In this document: in pieces, positions 54,550 to 63,409 of the stretch | Layout: every line of letters starts with the position of its first letter | Numbering within the stretch: the first letter of the stretch is position 1 | Assembly: GCF_016612535.1 (NCBI RefSeq) | Contig: NZ_JAENXS010000002.1 | Location: 1,736,001-1,800,000, forward strand | Length of the DNA stretch: 64,000 nucleotides | Source of the DNA: Bradyrhizobium diazoefficiens | GTDB taxonomy: Bacteria > Pseudomonadota > Alphaproteobacteria > Rhizobiales > Xanthobacteraceae | Reading direction: 5' to 3' | Notes under the pieces: model-generated | What the model was told of the DNA's origin: nothing | Seen by the model: only the letters and a program-made list of their open reading frames with translations | The model's database searches: none | Made by a program: the position numbers and the translations under genes

Positions 54550-55254
54550 CTACAGCCCCAGATACGCCTTCCGCACCTCCGGATTGCCCTTGATCTCCGC
54601 GGCCGCGCCCTGCATCAGCACGCGGCCGGTTTGCAGGATGTAGGCGCGGTCGGCGATCTCGAGGCACTCGGCCATGCGCTGCTCGACGATCAGGACGGTC
54701 ATGCCGGCGTCGCGAATGCGCAAGACAGCCTGGAAAATCTCGTCGACCAGCTTCGGCATGATGCCTTGCGAGGGCTCGTCCAGCATCAACAGCCGCGGGC
54801 GCGTCATCAGCGCGCGACCGATCGCGAGCATCTGCTGCTCGCCACCGGAGAGCGTTTCGGCACGCTGTTCAAGACGTTCGGACAGGCGCGGAAACAGCTG
54901 GAAGACGAGATCGAGCGGTCCCTCACGATCCGCGTCATCGCGGTAGAGATAGCTGCCGAGGCGGAGATTGTCGCGCACCGACAGGCGCGGGAACAGGCGG
55001 CGGTTCTCCGGCACATAGGCAATGCCGGTGGCGGTGACGTGATGCTGCGCCATGCCGTCGAGGCGCTTGCCGTCGAAGATCACGGTGCCCGAGCGCGGCC
55101 GCTCGGCGCCGGCGATGGATTTGAGCAGCGTCGACTTACCCGCGCCATTGGCGCCGGCGACGCAGACGATCTCGCCCTTCTCGACCTCGATCGAGACCGC
55201 GGAGATCGCGACCAGGCCCTGATAGGCGGTCGTGACTTCATGCACCGACAGCAT
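54550..55254 (-). CDS. livF: Branched-chain-type ABC transporter ATPase (LivF)
   Basis: The 234-residue ATPase has Walker A GANGAGKSTLLKSI, signature LSGGEQQMLAIGRAL and Walker B LLMLDEPSQGI, and the H-loop region VLIVEQRM characteristic of LivF. It powers a Liv-type importer on the cytoplasmic face. It overlaps the livG end by 17 bp. It is the last gene of the operon, convergent with otnC. Confidence 0.94.
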   Translation of the reverse strand: MLSVHEVTTAYQGLVAISAVSIEVEKGEIVCVAGANGAGKSTLLKSIAGAERPRSGTVIFDGKRLDGMAQHHVTATGIAYVPENRRLFPRLSVRDNLRLGSYLYRDDADREGPLDLVFQLFPRLSERLEQRAETLSGGEQQMLAIGRALMTRPRLLMLDEPSQGIMPKLVDEIFQAVLRIRDAGMTVLIVEQRMAECLEIADRAYILQTGRVLMQGAAAEIKGNPEVRKAYLGL

Positions 55255-55969
55255 GACGATCTCCCAGATATGCGCTGATCACCTTGGCATCGCGGACGAC
55301 GTCAGACGGCTTGCCCTCGACGAGCACCTTGCCGAGGTCGAGCACGATGGCGCGGTCGACCAGCGGCATCACGATCTCCATGACGTGCTCGACCATTAGC
55401 ACGGTGATGCCGGCATCGCGCACCTTGCGCACCAGCGCCACGCCGGTCTGCGCCTCCGTCGGCGTCAGGCCGGTGAGGACTTCGTCGAGCAGAAGCAATT
55501 TCGGTTCAGTCGCGAGCGCGCGGGCGACTTCGAGACGGCGCTTCTCGGCCGGCACGAGATCGCTCGCGAGCACGTCGGCGCGGGTGGCAAGGCCGGTGAA
55601 TTCCAGCACCTCATAGGCCTTGCGGCGCGCCACACGCATCACGGTGTTGCGGACGAGCGCGCCGACGATGACGTTGTCGATGACCGTCATGGTCTCAAAG
55701 CTCTTGACGACCTGAAAGGTGCGTCCGACGCCGCGCTGGCAGCGTTCCGCCGCCGGCATTGCCGTGACGTCTTCGCCATCGAACCAGATTGATCCCTGGG
55801 TCGGCGGCAGCACGCCGGCGATCAGATTGAACAGCGTCGATTTGCCGGCGCCGTTGGGGCCGATCAGGCCGACGATCTCGCCGCGGCCGACCGAGATCGA
55901 GACATCACTGTTGGCGACGAGGCCACCAAAACGCTGCCAGACGCCGCGGGTTTCAAGGAGCGCGGTCAT
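55238..55969 (-). CDS. livG: Branched-chain-type ABC transporter ATPase (LivG)
   Basis: The 243-residue ATPase has Walker A GPNGAGKSTLFNLI and the Walker B region KLLLLDEVLTGLTPTE, typical of LivG. The C-loop reads LVPAEKRRLEVARAL instead of LSYGxQ, an atypical form of the signature motif. It pairs with LivF as the second ATPase. It overlaps livM (ATGA) and livF. Confidence 0.93.
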   Translation of the reverse strand: MTALLETRGVWQRFGGLVANSDVSISVGRGEIVGLIGPNGAGKSTLFNLIAGVLPPTQGSIWFDGEDVTAMPAAERCQRGVGRTFQVVKSFETMTVIDNVIVGALVRNTVMRVARRKAYEVLEFTGLATRADVLASDLVPAEKRRLEVARALATEPKLLLLDEVLTGLTPTEAQTGVALVRKVRDAGITVLMVEHVMEIVMPLVDRAIVLDLGKVLVEGKPSDVVRDAKVISAYLGDRHAVGA

Positions 55970-56952
55970 CGCGTGGCTCCCTTCGCTTTTGCGCGCGAGA
56001 ACAGGCTCACCAGTCCTTGCGGCAGCGCCAGCGAGATCGCCACGATCAGCGCGCCGTACACGATGAGGTCAACGCCGCGGCCGGAGCCGCCGATATAGGA
56101 GCGCGTCAGCTCCGTCATCGGAATCAGGATAGTGGCGCCAAGCACCGGACCCCAGAGGGTGCCGATGCCGCCGAGCACCGCCGGGAGCGCCATCAGCAGC
56201 GAGAATTGGAAGCCCATCACGCTCTCAGGATCGATATAGGCGAGAAACTGTGCATAGAAGGCGCCGCCGATGGCAACGAGGAAAGCCGAGACCGCAGCCG
56301 CGCCCATCTTGGAGTTGAACACGACCACGCCGAGGCTCTCGGCCGCTTCCGGATTGTCCTTCACTGCGCGCCACCAAAAACCCCATTTGGAGTCCTCTAA
56401 CCACCAGGTGACGAACCAGGCCAGGCAACACAGCGCCAGCGCGAAATAGAAATACGGCAGCTTGCTGCGCATGAACTGGAATTTCAGCCAGCTGTCGCCG
56501 CGCACCTGAACGGTGATTCCCATCGCGGCCCCGGCCCAATCCCAGTTCTGGAACAGCAGTAGCCCGATCTCGGCGATGACGATGGTCGCAATCACGAAGT
56601 AATGGCCGCGCAGACGGAAGAAGGGATAGCCGAGCCCCATCGCGATGACAGCCGCAACCGCGCCGCCGGCGAGCATGCCGAACCAGGGCAGCACGCCGAA
56701 TTTGGTGAACAGCAGCTCGGTGGTGTAGGCGCCGATGCCGAAATAAAGCGCGTGGCCCAGCGAGATCTGCCCGCAATAGCCGGACAGGATGTTCCAGCTC
56801 TGGGACAGCGCCGCATACATTAGGGTCAGGATCAGGATGTTCTGGATATAGACGTCCTTGATGAACAGCGGCGCGAGCGCTGCGAGTCCGGCCAGCACTG
56901 CGGCGATGATGAGGTCGCGGCGCCGCCGCGCGGTAAAATGCTTGTCCATCAC
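55966..56952 (-). CDS. livM: Branched-chain-type ABC transporter permease (LivM)
   Basis: The 328-residue integral membrane protein has about nine hydrophobic segments, including LIIAAVLAGLAALAPLFI, and the LivM stretch LSQSWNILSGYCGQISLGHA. It forms the inner-membrane channel with LivH. It is coupled to livH and livG by 4-bp overlaps on both sides. Confidence 0.94.
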   Translation of the reverse strand: MMDKHFTARRRRDLIIAAVLAGLAALAPLFIKDVYIQNILILTLMYAALSQSWNILSGYCGQISLGHALYFGIGAYTTELLFTKFGVLPWFGMLAGGAVAAVIAMGLGYPFFRLRGHYFVIATIVIAEIGLLLFQNWDWAGAAMGITVQVRGDSWLKFQFMRSKLPYFYFALALCCLAWFVTWWLEDSKWGFWWRAVKDNPEAAESLGVVVFNSKMGAAAVSAFLVAIGGAFYAQFLAYIDPESVMGFQFSLLMALPAVLGGIGTLWGPVLGATILIPMTELTRSYIGGSGRGVDLIVYGALIVAISLALPQGLVSLFSRAKAKGATR

Positions 56953-57827
56953 ATCTGTCCGAACAGGCCGCGCGGCCGGATGAAGACAACGAGCAGATAG
57001 ACGGCGTAGATGCCGACCGATTTCAGCGAGGGCGGCAGCACCAGCGCAGTCGTGGCCTCGACGAGGCCGACGATGATGCCGCCGGCAAAGGCGCCGAACA
57101 CGCTGCCGAAGCCGCCGAGCGCCACCGTGACATAGGCGATCAGCGCAAAGGACGCGCCGACATCGGGATAGATATAGAAGAAGCTCGCCATGATCGCCCC
57201 GGCGAGACCGACCAGCGCGGCGCCAAGCCCCCAGCCGAGCGCGAACACGCGGTTCTTGTCGATGCCGACGAGGGCAACCGCGCCGGGATCTTCACGGGTG
57301 GCCTCCAGCGCGCGGCCGAAATCGGTGCGATGGATGAAGAGATAGAGCCCCGCAAAGGCCAGGATCGAGACCAGCGCGCCCATCAGCTGCGGCTCGGGCA
57401 GGAAGATGCCGGCGATCGAGATCGTCTTGCCGCCGAGCCAGGAATGCGGAACGCTGCGATAGTCCGGCGTGAAGAAGAACTGCGCGAGCCCGCGCATCAC
57501 GATGGCGAGGCCGAAGGTGGAGAAGATCTGCACCATGCCGGCGTTGGCCTTGGCCCGCATGGCGAAGCGCACGACCAACAGATAGACCACCGCACCGAAC
57601 ACGAACAGCGCGGCGGCAACCAGCGGCGCCGACAGCAAGGGATCGATCGCGAAGAACGTGAACAGGAAGAAGGACACGTACATCGCGATCATCAGGAACT
57701 CGCCATGGGCGAAGTTCACGACGTCCATCAGGCCGAAGATCAGCGCGAGGCCGACGGCGATCAGTCCGTAGAGCAGGCCCATCAGGAGGCCGCTCGCGAG
57801 ACTTTGGATAATGGTTTGGGCTGTCAA
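56949..57827 (-). CDS. livH: Branched-chain-type ABC transporter permease (LivH)
   Basis: The 292-residue membrane protein has the LivH features GLLMGLLYGLIAVGLALIFG, NFAHGEFLM and ALGWGLGAALVGLAG. It is the other channel subunit. Its stop overlaps the livM start by 4 bp. A family G repeat lies between it and the substrate-binding protein gene, which may lower expression of the membrane and ATPase genes relative to the binding protein. Confidence 0.94.
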   Translation of the reverse strand: MTAQTIIQSLASGLLMGLLYGLIAVGLALIFGLMDVVNFAHGEFLMIAMYVSFFLFTFFAIDPLLSAPLVAAALFVFGAVVYLLVVRFAMRAKANAGMVQIFSTFGLAIVMRGLAQFFFTPDYRSVPHSWLGGKTISIAGIFLPEPQLMGALVSILAFAGLYLFIHRTDFGRALEATREDPGAVALVGIDKNRVFALGWGLGAALVGLAGAIMASFFYIYPDVGASFALIAYVTVALGGFGSVFGAFAGGIIVGLVEATTALVLPPSLKSVGIYAVYLLVVFIRPRGLFGQM

Positions 57828-57849
57828 AAGTCCGTCCCCCGAATTGCGT

Positions 57850-57970
57850 CCTCATCCTGAGGAACGCGCCCCGGCGCGCGTCTCGAAGGATGGCCCACCC
57901 TCGTCCTTCGAGACGCGGGCTGCGCCCGCTCCTCCAGCGACAACGGCTTCGCCGTTGCGCAGGGATGAGG
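57850..57970. repeat. Palindromic intergenic repeat, family G
   Basis: The outer arms cctcatcctgaggaacgcg and a matching agggatgagg end enclose several hairpins, including cgtctcgaagga / tccttcgagacg. It is the only copy in this window and lies between the binding-protein and livH genes of one operon. Confidence 0.82.
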
Positions 57971-58003
57971 GCGGGAGCTACGTCTGAGCTCCCGCTTCTG
58001 TAC

Positions 58004-59248
58004 TTACTTCATCGGCCAGGTCGCTTCCGCGATCGCGGCCTGCGGCGGGAAGATGGTGACGAATTTGCCGCCGACATATTGCAGCAGCACCGGGTCGGCG
58101 TCGTTGTTCTGGCCCATCTCGTCGAACTTGACGCGCTTCCACGGCATGATGGTCTGCTCGCCCGGGATGTCGGTCGCCGCCAGCGCATCGCGGATCTTCT
58201 CGCCGTCGGTCGACTTGGCGCGGTTGATGGCGTCGGCCAGGATGATCAGGCCCATGAACTGGCGCGAGGTGAGGTCGTTGAAGTCCTTGCCCGACCGCGC
58301 CTTGAACATCTGGTTGATCTTGCCGACCATCGGACGCTTCTGCGCGAGGTCGAGCGAGAAGGTGCCGCGCGAGATCACGCCTTCGAGCTTGTCGCCGACG
58401 GCGTCGTAGAGCGCCTTCTCGGAGAAGCCGGCGTCCTGTGCCACGATCGCGTTCGGCTTGTAGCCGAGCTCGCCCATGGTCTTGACCAGGAGGATGCCGT
58501 CGGTGGTGTAGCTTGAGGGCATCAGCACATCGGCATTGGCGCTCTTGAGTTGCTGCACCTCGGCCGAGAGCGAGGGCGAATTGGCGCGATACTTGATGTC
58601 GGAAACGATCTTGTAGCCGCGCTCGCCGGCGATCTTGGCCTGGGCGTTGCCGGAATCGGTGCCGAAGATGGTGTCCTCGTGGAACAGCGCGAGCGTCTCG
58701 ATCTTGGTGCCTTTCTTCTTCAGGGCATCGAAGAAGTCGAACATCGCGGCAGAGTACATTTCGTCATGCGGCGCGGCGCGGAAGTAATATTTCAGGCCGC
58801 GGCGATGCAAGCTCGGCGAGGAGTTGTCGGCGGAGACGAACGGGATCTGATAGCGTTCGCAGATCTGGCTGACGGTGACGGCGACCGCGCTTTGATAGGT
58901 GCCGATGATAGCGCAGACCTTCTCCTGCGTGATCAGGCGCTCGGCTTCGGCGCGGCCCTTCTGCGGATCGGCCTGGTGGTCGGCGAACACGAGGCGGACT
59001 TTTGCGCCGCCGAGGCCCGGCAGGCCTTCGCCCTTCGCCAGCGGCAGATCGAAATCGGTGCTCTTGTTGATGACTTCGAGAGCGGTCTCATAGGCCTTCT
59101 GCGCATCGACGCCCTGCTGGGCGCTGCCGCCGGAGAACGGATAGATGACGCCGATCACGACTTCCGAGATCTGGGCGCGTGCAGCGAGCGGCACCAACGC
59201 GGCAGTGGCGGTGGCACCGAGCAACACGTCGCGGCGAGAGATCGTCAT
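58004..59248 (-). CDS. Liv-type ABC transporter substrate-binding protein
   Basis: The 414-residue protein starts with a signal peptide containing twin Arg (MTISRRDVLLGATATAALVP). It then has the periplasmic-binding fold: VVIGVIYPFSGGSAQQGVDAQKA, CAIIGTYQSAVAVTVSQICE and SADNSSPSL. The conserved ligand-pocket regions differ from classic leucine-binding proteins, so the ligand is open. It should deliver solute to LivHM. It is co-directional with the hydro-lyase gene 89 bp upstream. Confidence 0.92.
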   Translation of the reverse strand: MTISRRDVLLGATATAALVPLAARAQISEVVIGVIYPFSGGSAQQGVDAQKAYETALEVINKSTDFDLPLAKGEGLPGLGGAKVRLVFADHQADPQKGRAEAERLITQEKVCAIIGTYQSAVAVTVSQICERYQIPFVSADNSSPSLHRRGLKYYFRAAPHDEMYSAAMFDFFDALKKKGTKIETLALFHEDTIFGTDSGNAQAKIAGERGYKIVSDIKYRANSPSLSAEVQQLKSANADVLMPSSYTTDGILLVKTMGELGYKPNAIVAQDAGFSEKALYDAVGDKLEGVISRGTFSLDLAQKRPMVGKINQMFKARSGKDFNDLTSRQFMGLIILADAINRAKSTDGEKIRDALAATDIPGEQTIMPWKRVKFDEMGQNNDADPVLLQYVGGKFVTIFPPQAAIAEATWPMK

Positions 59249-59337
59249 GGCAAAGTCCTCTGTTACTGAATTTCGGCTGATCGAATGAAGCGATTGATGG
59301 ATGGCGTAAAGCCCGAAGAAGCAGCAAATGCTGCCCA

Positions 59338-60153
59338 CTAAATCACGGCCATGGTCCTGTTCTTCAGATCGGTGATCAGCATCAAGCCGGGCGAATGCGT
59401 GATCGCGAACGGCAGCTTGGCGGCGTTGATCACCGATTGCGGCGTGACGCCGCACGCCCAGAACACCGGAATCTCGTCATCGGCGACAGGCACGGGATCA
59501 CCGTAGTCGGGCTTGGCGATGTCCTTGATGCCGATCAGATGCGGATGGCCGAGATGCACGGGCGCGCCGTGCACGGCGGGATAGCGCGAGGTGATCTGCA
59601 CCGCGCGGATCGCATCAGCCGGCTTGAACGGGCGCATCGAGACCACCATCGGACCGGCAAACGGGCCGGCCTCGCCGCAGGCGATGTTGGTGCGGTACAT
59701 CGGCACGCGCACGTTCTGCTCGATGTGACGGATCGGCATGCCCTCGTCGAGCAGCGCCTCTTCGAACGAGAACGAGCAGCCGAGCACGAAGGTCACGAGA
59801 TCGTCGCGCCAATGCCTGGTCACGTCGGTCGGCTCGTCCACGACTTCGCCGTCGCGCCAGACGCGGTAGCGCGGCACGTCGGTGCGGATGTCGAGATCGG
59901 CGCCGAGCGCGGGGATGTGCGGGCTGCCAACGTCGGACATGCCGATGATCGGGCACGGTTTCGGATTGAGCTGGCAGAAGCGATGAAAGGCGCTGGCGTA
60001 TTCCGCCGGCAGAATCGCCAGATTGCCCTGGACGAAGCCGGGGGCCACGCCGGCGGTCGAGGCGACCTGGCCGCCGCGATAAGCCAGCCGCGCTTGGCGG
60101 CTCGGAAGGGTGTCGGGCGTTTCAGTTTGCTGCGCTGCCACCAAAACAGTCAT
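59338..60153 (-). CDS. DUF1445 putative hydro-lyase / D-glutamate-cyclase-like protein
   Basis: The 271-residue protein matches the DUF1445 family (YcsI and DGLUCY-like), with [47 protein letters not shown] and the [12 protein letters not shown] segment. Some members cyclise D-glutamate to 5-oxo-D-proline; most are annotated as putative hydro-lyases. It is the first gene of the ABC importer operon and divergent from a LysR gene, so it probably acts on the imported compound. The substrate is unknown. Confidence 0.87.
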   Translation of the reverse strand: MTVLVAAQQTETPDTLPSRQARLAYRGGQVASTAGVAPGFVQGNLAILPAEYASAFHRFCQLNPKPCPIIGMSDVGSPHIPALGADLDIRTDVPRYRVWRDGEVVDEPTDVTRHWRDDLVTFVLGCSFSFEEALLDEGMPIRHIEQNVRVPMYRTNIACGEAGPFAGPMVVSMRPFKPADAIRAVQITSRYPAVHGAPVHLGHPHLIGIKDIAKPDYGDPVPVADDEIPVFWACGVTPQSVINAAKLPFAITHSPGLMLITDLKNRTMAVI

Positions 60154-60227
60154 GTGATCGACCTGCCTATAAACTCGACAAAGACAGCCAACACCAAGCG
60201 TGCTATAAAGTCTAATCGTCCTTTCTA

Positions 60228-60239
60228 ATCGATATCGAT
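60228..60239. promoter_or_regulatory. 12-bp palindrome next to the LysR site
   Basis: atcgatatcgat is a perfect palindrome that overlaps the left arm of the 23-bp inverted repeat that follows. Together they may make a two-site LysR regulatory region. Confidence 0.45.
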
Positions 60240-60256
60240 AAATTTGGTTTATCGAT
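60234..60256. promoter_or_regulatory. Probable LysR-type operator
   Basis: The 9-bp arms atcgataaa and tttatcgat are perfect complements around a 5-bp spacer. The repeat lies 16 bp before the LysR gene and within the 119-bp gap to the divergent hydro-lyase, as expected for a site that controls both. Confidence 0.6.
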
Positions 60257-60272
60257 CAGGAAAATCCTTCCA

Positions 60273-61190
60273 ATGCTGGACTTCAGGTCGATCGAAACCT
60301 TCCTTTGGGTTGTGAAGCTCGGCAGCTTCCGGGGGGCTGCAGCACGGCTCAATACGACCCAGCCGGCGATCTCCCAGCGCATCGCCCAGCTCGAGCGCGA
60401 GATGGGCGTCAAACTCCTCAACCGCGATCATCGCGTCGCCTCGCCGACCCCGAGCGGCCGGCAGATGATGGTCTATGCCGAGAAGCTGATCGGCCTGCGC
60501 GCCGCGATGATGGCCGAGATCGGCGATCGCTCGGCGATGCGCGGCGTGATGCGGCTCGGCGTCGCCGAGACCATCGTGCATACCTGGCTGCCGCGGCTGG
60601 TGAAGAGCATGAACGAAGTCTATCCGAACCTGTCGCTGGAGATCGAGGTCGACATCACGCCGAACCTCACCGCGCGCCTGCTCGCACAGGAAATCGAGCT
60701 CGCCTTCGTGGTCGGACCGCTGTCGGCCCCCGGCGTGCACAACCGCGTGCTCGCCGACTATCCGATCGGCTTTCTCGCAAGTCCCTCGCTCGGGCTCGGC
60801 CATGGCCCGGTGACGCCGGCGGAACTTGCACGGTTTCCGATCATCACCTTCCCGCGCAAGACCAAGCCTTACGAGGTGGTCCGCGAGGTGTTCGACCGGC
60901 CGGAGCTGCCGCCGATCCGTCTCCATGCCTCCGCGTCGCTTGCAACCGTGATCCACATGGCGGTGGAAGGTCTCGGCATTGCCGTCATCCCCGACGCCAT
61001 TGTCGAAAGCGAGCTCGCCGACGGGCGGCTGCAACTGCTCGACACTGACCTGCAAATCACGCCGCTGACATTCACCGCGAGCTGGCTCGCCTCGCCCGAT
61101 GTCGTGGCGGTGCAGCGCGTCGCTGAGCTTGCATGTCAGATTGCGCAGGGCAGCCTCGCGGTTGACGCGCCCGCGCTGGCGCGTCATTGA
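60273..61190 (+). CDS. LysR-family transcription regulator
   Basis: The 305-residue protein has an N-terminal winged HTH (LWVVKLGSFRGAAARLNTTQPAISQRIAQLEREMGVKLL) and a two-subdomain effector-binding region. LysR proteins usually control divergently transcribed catabolic genes in response to a pathway intermediate. It is divergent from the hydro-lyase/Liv operon and 30 bp upstream of the M20 hydrolase, placing all of these under likely common control. Confidence 0.93.
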   Translation: MLDFRSIETFLWVVKLGSFRGAAARLNTTQPAISQRIAQLEREMGVKLLNRDHRVASPTPSGRQMMVYAEKLIGLRAAMMAEIGDRSAMRGVMRLGVAETIVHTWLPRLVKSMNEVYPNLSLEIEVDITPNLTARLLAQEIELAFVVGPLSAPGVHNRVLADYPIGFLASPSLGLGHGPVTPAELARFPIITFPRKTKPYEVVREVFDRPELPPIRLHASASLATVIHMAVEGLGIAVIPDAIVESELADGRLQLLDTDLQITPLTFTASWLASPDVVAVQRVAELACQIAQGSLAVDAPALARH

Positions 61191-61220
61191 AAAGACGCCG
61201 GACACACGAGAGACTGACGC

Positions 61221-62471
61221 ATGAGCCGAGCCGCGACCAACCTGCAAATTGATTCCGCCCGCCTCTGGGACTCCATTCACGAGACCGCGCAATTCGGCGC
61301 AACGGCCAAGGGCGGCGTGCGACGGCTGACACTGAGCAGCGAAGACAAGCAGGTGCGCGACTGGTTCCGAAAGGCTTGCGAGGACGCCGGCCTTGAAGTG
61401 CATGTCGATGCGCTCGGATCACAGTTCGGCCTGCGCAAGGGCCGCGACATGTCGAAGCCGCCCGTCGGCATCGGCTCGCATCTCGATACCCAGCCGACCG
61501 GCGGAAAGTATGACGGCATTTTGGGCACGCTCGGCGCGCTCGAAGTCATCCGCACGCTCAACGATGCCGGCATCGAGACCGAGGCGCCGATCTGCATCGT
61601 CAACTGGACCAATGAGGAAGGCTCGCGCTTCGCACCCGCAATGATGGCGTCCGCGGCCTATGTCGGCGATTTCACCACCGACGACATCCTGTCGCGCAAG
61701 GATATCGACGGCACGACCGTCGGTCAGGCGCTCGACAGCATCGGCTATCGCGGCGACAAGCCGGTCGGCTTCCAGAAGCTCGGCTGCTTCGTCGAGCTGC
61801 ACATCGAGCAGGGGCCGATTTTGGAGGCTGAGGGCAAGACCATCGGGGTGGTCGATTCCGGCCAGGGCGTGCTCTGGTACGACGGCAAGATTTCCGGCTT
61901 CGAGAGTCATGCGGGGTCGACGCCGATGCCGCTGCGGCGTGACGCGCTGGCAACGCTGTCGGAGATCGTGCTGGCGATGGAGGCGATTGCTAGGAAGCAT
62001 GGACCAAAAGCCGTCGGCACCATCGGCGAGGCCGTGATCGCAAATCCCTCGCGCAACGTCATCCCCGGCGAAATCGCCTTCACCATGGATTGCCGCAGCG
62101 CGGATGGCGCGATCATGGATGCACTCGACCGCGACCTGCGCGCCGCCATTGCCGAGATCGCCGCGCGTCGCAAGGTCGAGGTCAAGGTTGACCTCGTCTG
62201 GCGCAAGCCGCCGACGCATTTCGATCCGAAACTGATCGCGGCCGTCGAGAACGCGGCGGAGACGCTCGGCTATTCCTCTCGCCGCATCACCTCCGGCGCC
62301 GGCCACGACGCCTGCAACCTCAACACCGTCATGCCGGCGGCGATGGTGTTCGTGCCCTGCAAGGACGGCATCAGCCACAACGAGCTGGAGGACGCCACGC
62401 AGCCCGACTGCGCCGCGGGCACCAACGTGCTGATGCATACCGTGCTGGCGATCGCCGGCGTCGCGTCCTGA
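61221..62471 (+). CDS. Zn-dependent M20-family hydrolase (carbamoylase/allantoate amidohydrolase type)
   Basis: The 416-residue protein has the dinuclear-metal motifs of the amidohydrolase/carbamoylase branch: GIGSHLDTQPTGGKYDG (His87, Asp98) and NWTNEEGSRF (Glu132, Glu133). It also has HIEQGPILE and a late His in TSGAGHDACN. It cleaves N-carbamoyl or ureido groups, for example from N-carbamoyl-L-amino acids or allantoate. The substrate is not set by sequence. It follows the LysR gene by 30 bp and precedes two dehydrogenase genes. Confidence 0.9.
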   Translation: MSRAATNLQIDSARLWDSIHETAQFGATAKGGVRRLTLSSEDKQVRDWFRKACEDAGLEVHVDALGSQFGLRKGRDMSKPPVGIGSHLDTQPTGGKYDGILGTLGALEVIRTLNDAGIETEAPICIVNWTNEEGSRFAPAMMASAAYVGDFTTDDILSRKDIDGTTVGQALDSIGYRGDKPVGFQKLGCFVELHIEQGPILEAEGKTIGVVDSGQGVLWYDGKISGFESHAGSTPMPLRRDALATLSEIVLAMEAIARKHGPKAVGTIGEAVIANPSRNVIPGEIAFTMDCRSADGAIMDALDRDLRAAIAEIAARRKVEVKVDLVWRKPPTHFDPKLIAAVENAAETLGYSSRRITSGAGHDACNLNTVMPAAMVFVPCKDGISHNELEDATQPDCAAGTNVLMHTVLAIAGVAS

Positions 62472-62486
62472 TTGGAGAGTAACGCC

Positions 62487-63398
62487 ATGCGCGGAGTTTT
62501 CGTCGACGCCAATGAAACGCTCGCCGTGATCATGGAGCGGCTGGAAAAGCCCGGCGATCCCAAAGTGCGGATCCACAGGAATCCCGACATCAAGCCGGAG
62601 CAATATCCTGAGATCCTCGACGGCGCAGAGATCGCGATCGTCGACCACACTGCATTACCAACCGAGGTCGCCAAGAAGTGCGCGGGCCTCAAGCACGTCG
62701 TGTTCCTCGGCACCGGTGCGCGCAGCTACATGAATCCGGAAGAACTCGCCGAACTCGGTATCTCGGTGCACCTCATCAAAGGCTATGGCGACACGGCGGT
62801 CGCAGAGGCGGCGATCGCGCTGATGTGGGCCTCGTCCCGCGGCATCGCGATGATGGATCGCGAGATGCGCGTCGGCAACTGGCTGCGCGAGGACGGCATG
62901 CAGCTGACCGGCAAGACGCTCGGCCTGATCGGCTTCGGCGGCATTGCCGCTGAGGTCGCGCGCATTGCGTCCGGCAGCGGCATGAAGGTGATCGCCTGGA
63001 ACCGCTCGCCGAAGAGCCATCCCGGCGTCGAATTCACCGATCTCGACGCGGTGCTGGCGAGAAGCGACGTCGTTTCGCTGCATCTGCTGCTCAACGACGA
63101 GACGCGGGGCATGATCACGCGCGAGAAGATCGCGCAGATGAAGCCCGGCATCATCCTCATCAACACCGCGCGCGCCGCGGTCGTGGACGAGCAAGCGATG
63201 ATCGACGCGCTGAAATCGGGGCACATCCGCCACGCCGGTCTCGATGTTTTCAACATCGAGCCGCTGCCCGGCGATCATCCGCTGACCAAGCTGCCGAACG
63301 TGACGCTATCAGCGCATTCGGCGTTCCGGACACCGGAAGCGAGCGAGAACCTGATTGAAGCGGCCTGGGAGCACTGCCGCCGGATCGTGAAAGGATAA
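62487..63398 (+). CDS. D-isomer-specific 2-hydroxyacid dehydrogenase
   Basis: The 303-residue protein has the NAD-binding GLIGFGGIAAEVARIA and the catalytic Arg in INTARAAVVDEQ. The acid-base pair follows with Glu in LDVFNIEPLPGDHPL and His in LSAHSAF. It interconverts a 2-oxo acid and a D-2-hydroxy acid, as PGDH-like enzymes do. ATG 62487 has a TTGGAGAG site. It lies 15 bp after the M20 gene, in one transcript. Confidence 0.91.
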   Translation: MRGVFVDANETLAVIMERLEKPGDPKVRIHRNPDIKPEQYPEILDGAEIAIVDHTALPTEVAKKCAGLKHVVFLGTGARSYMNPEELAELGISVHLIKGYGDTAVAEAAIALMWASSRGIAMMDREMRVGNWLREDGMQLTGKTLGLIGFGGIAAEVARIASGSGMKVIAWNRSPKSHPGVEFTDLDAVLARSDVVSLHLLLNDETRGMITREKIAQMKPGIILINTARAAVVDEQAMIDALKSGHIRHAGLDVFNIEPLPGDHPLTKLPNVTLSAHSAFRTPEASENLIEAAWEHCRRIVKG

Positions 63399-63409
63399 GA
63401 GCAACAACA

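Noticed and set aside
26098..57849. Horizontal transfer island with integrase or tRNA boundary
   Set aside because: No integrase, transposase, tRNA or direct terminal repeat was seen, and base composition looks even along the window.
58004..59455. 483-residue version of the Liv binding protein
   Set aside because: The extra 69 residues precede a clear signal peptide and overlap the hydro-lyase gene.
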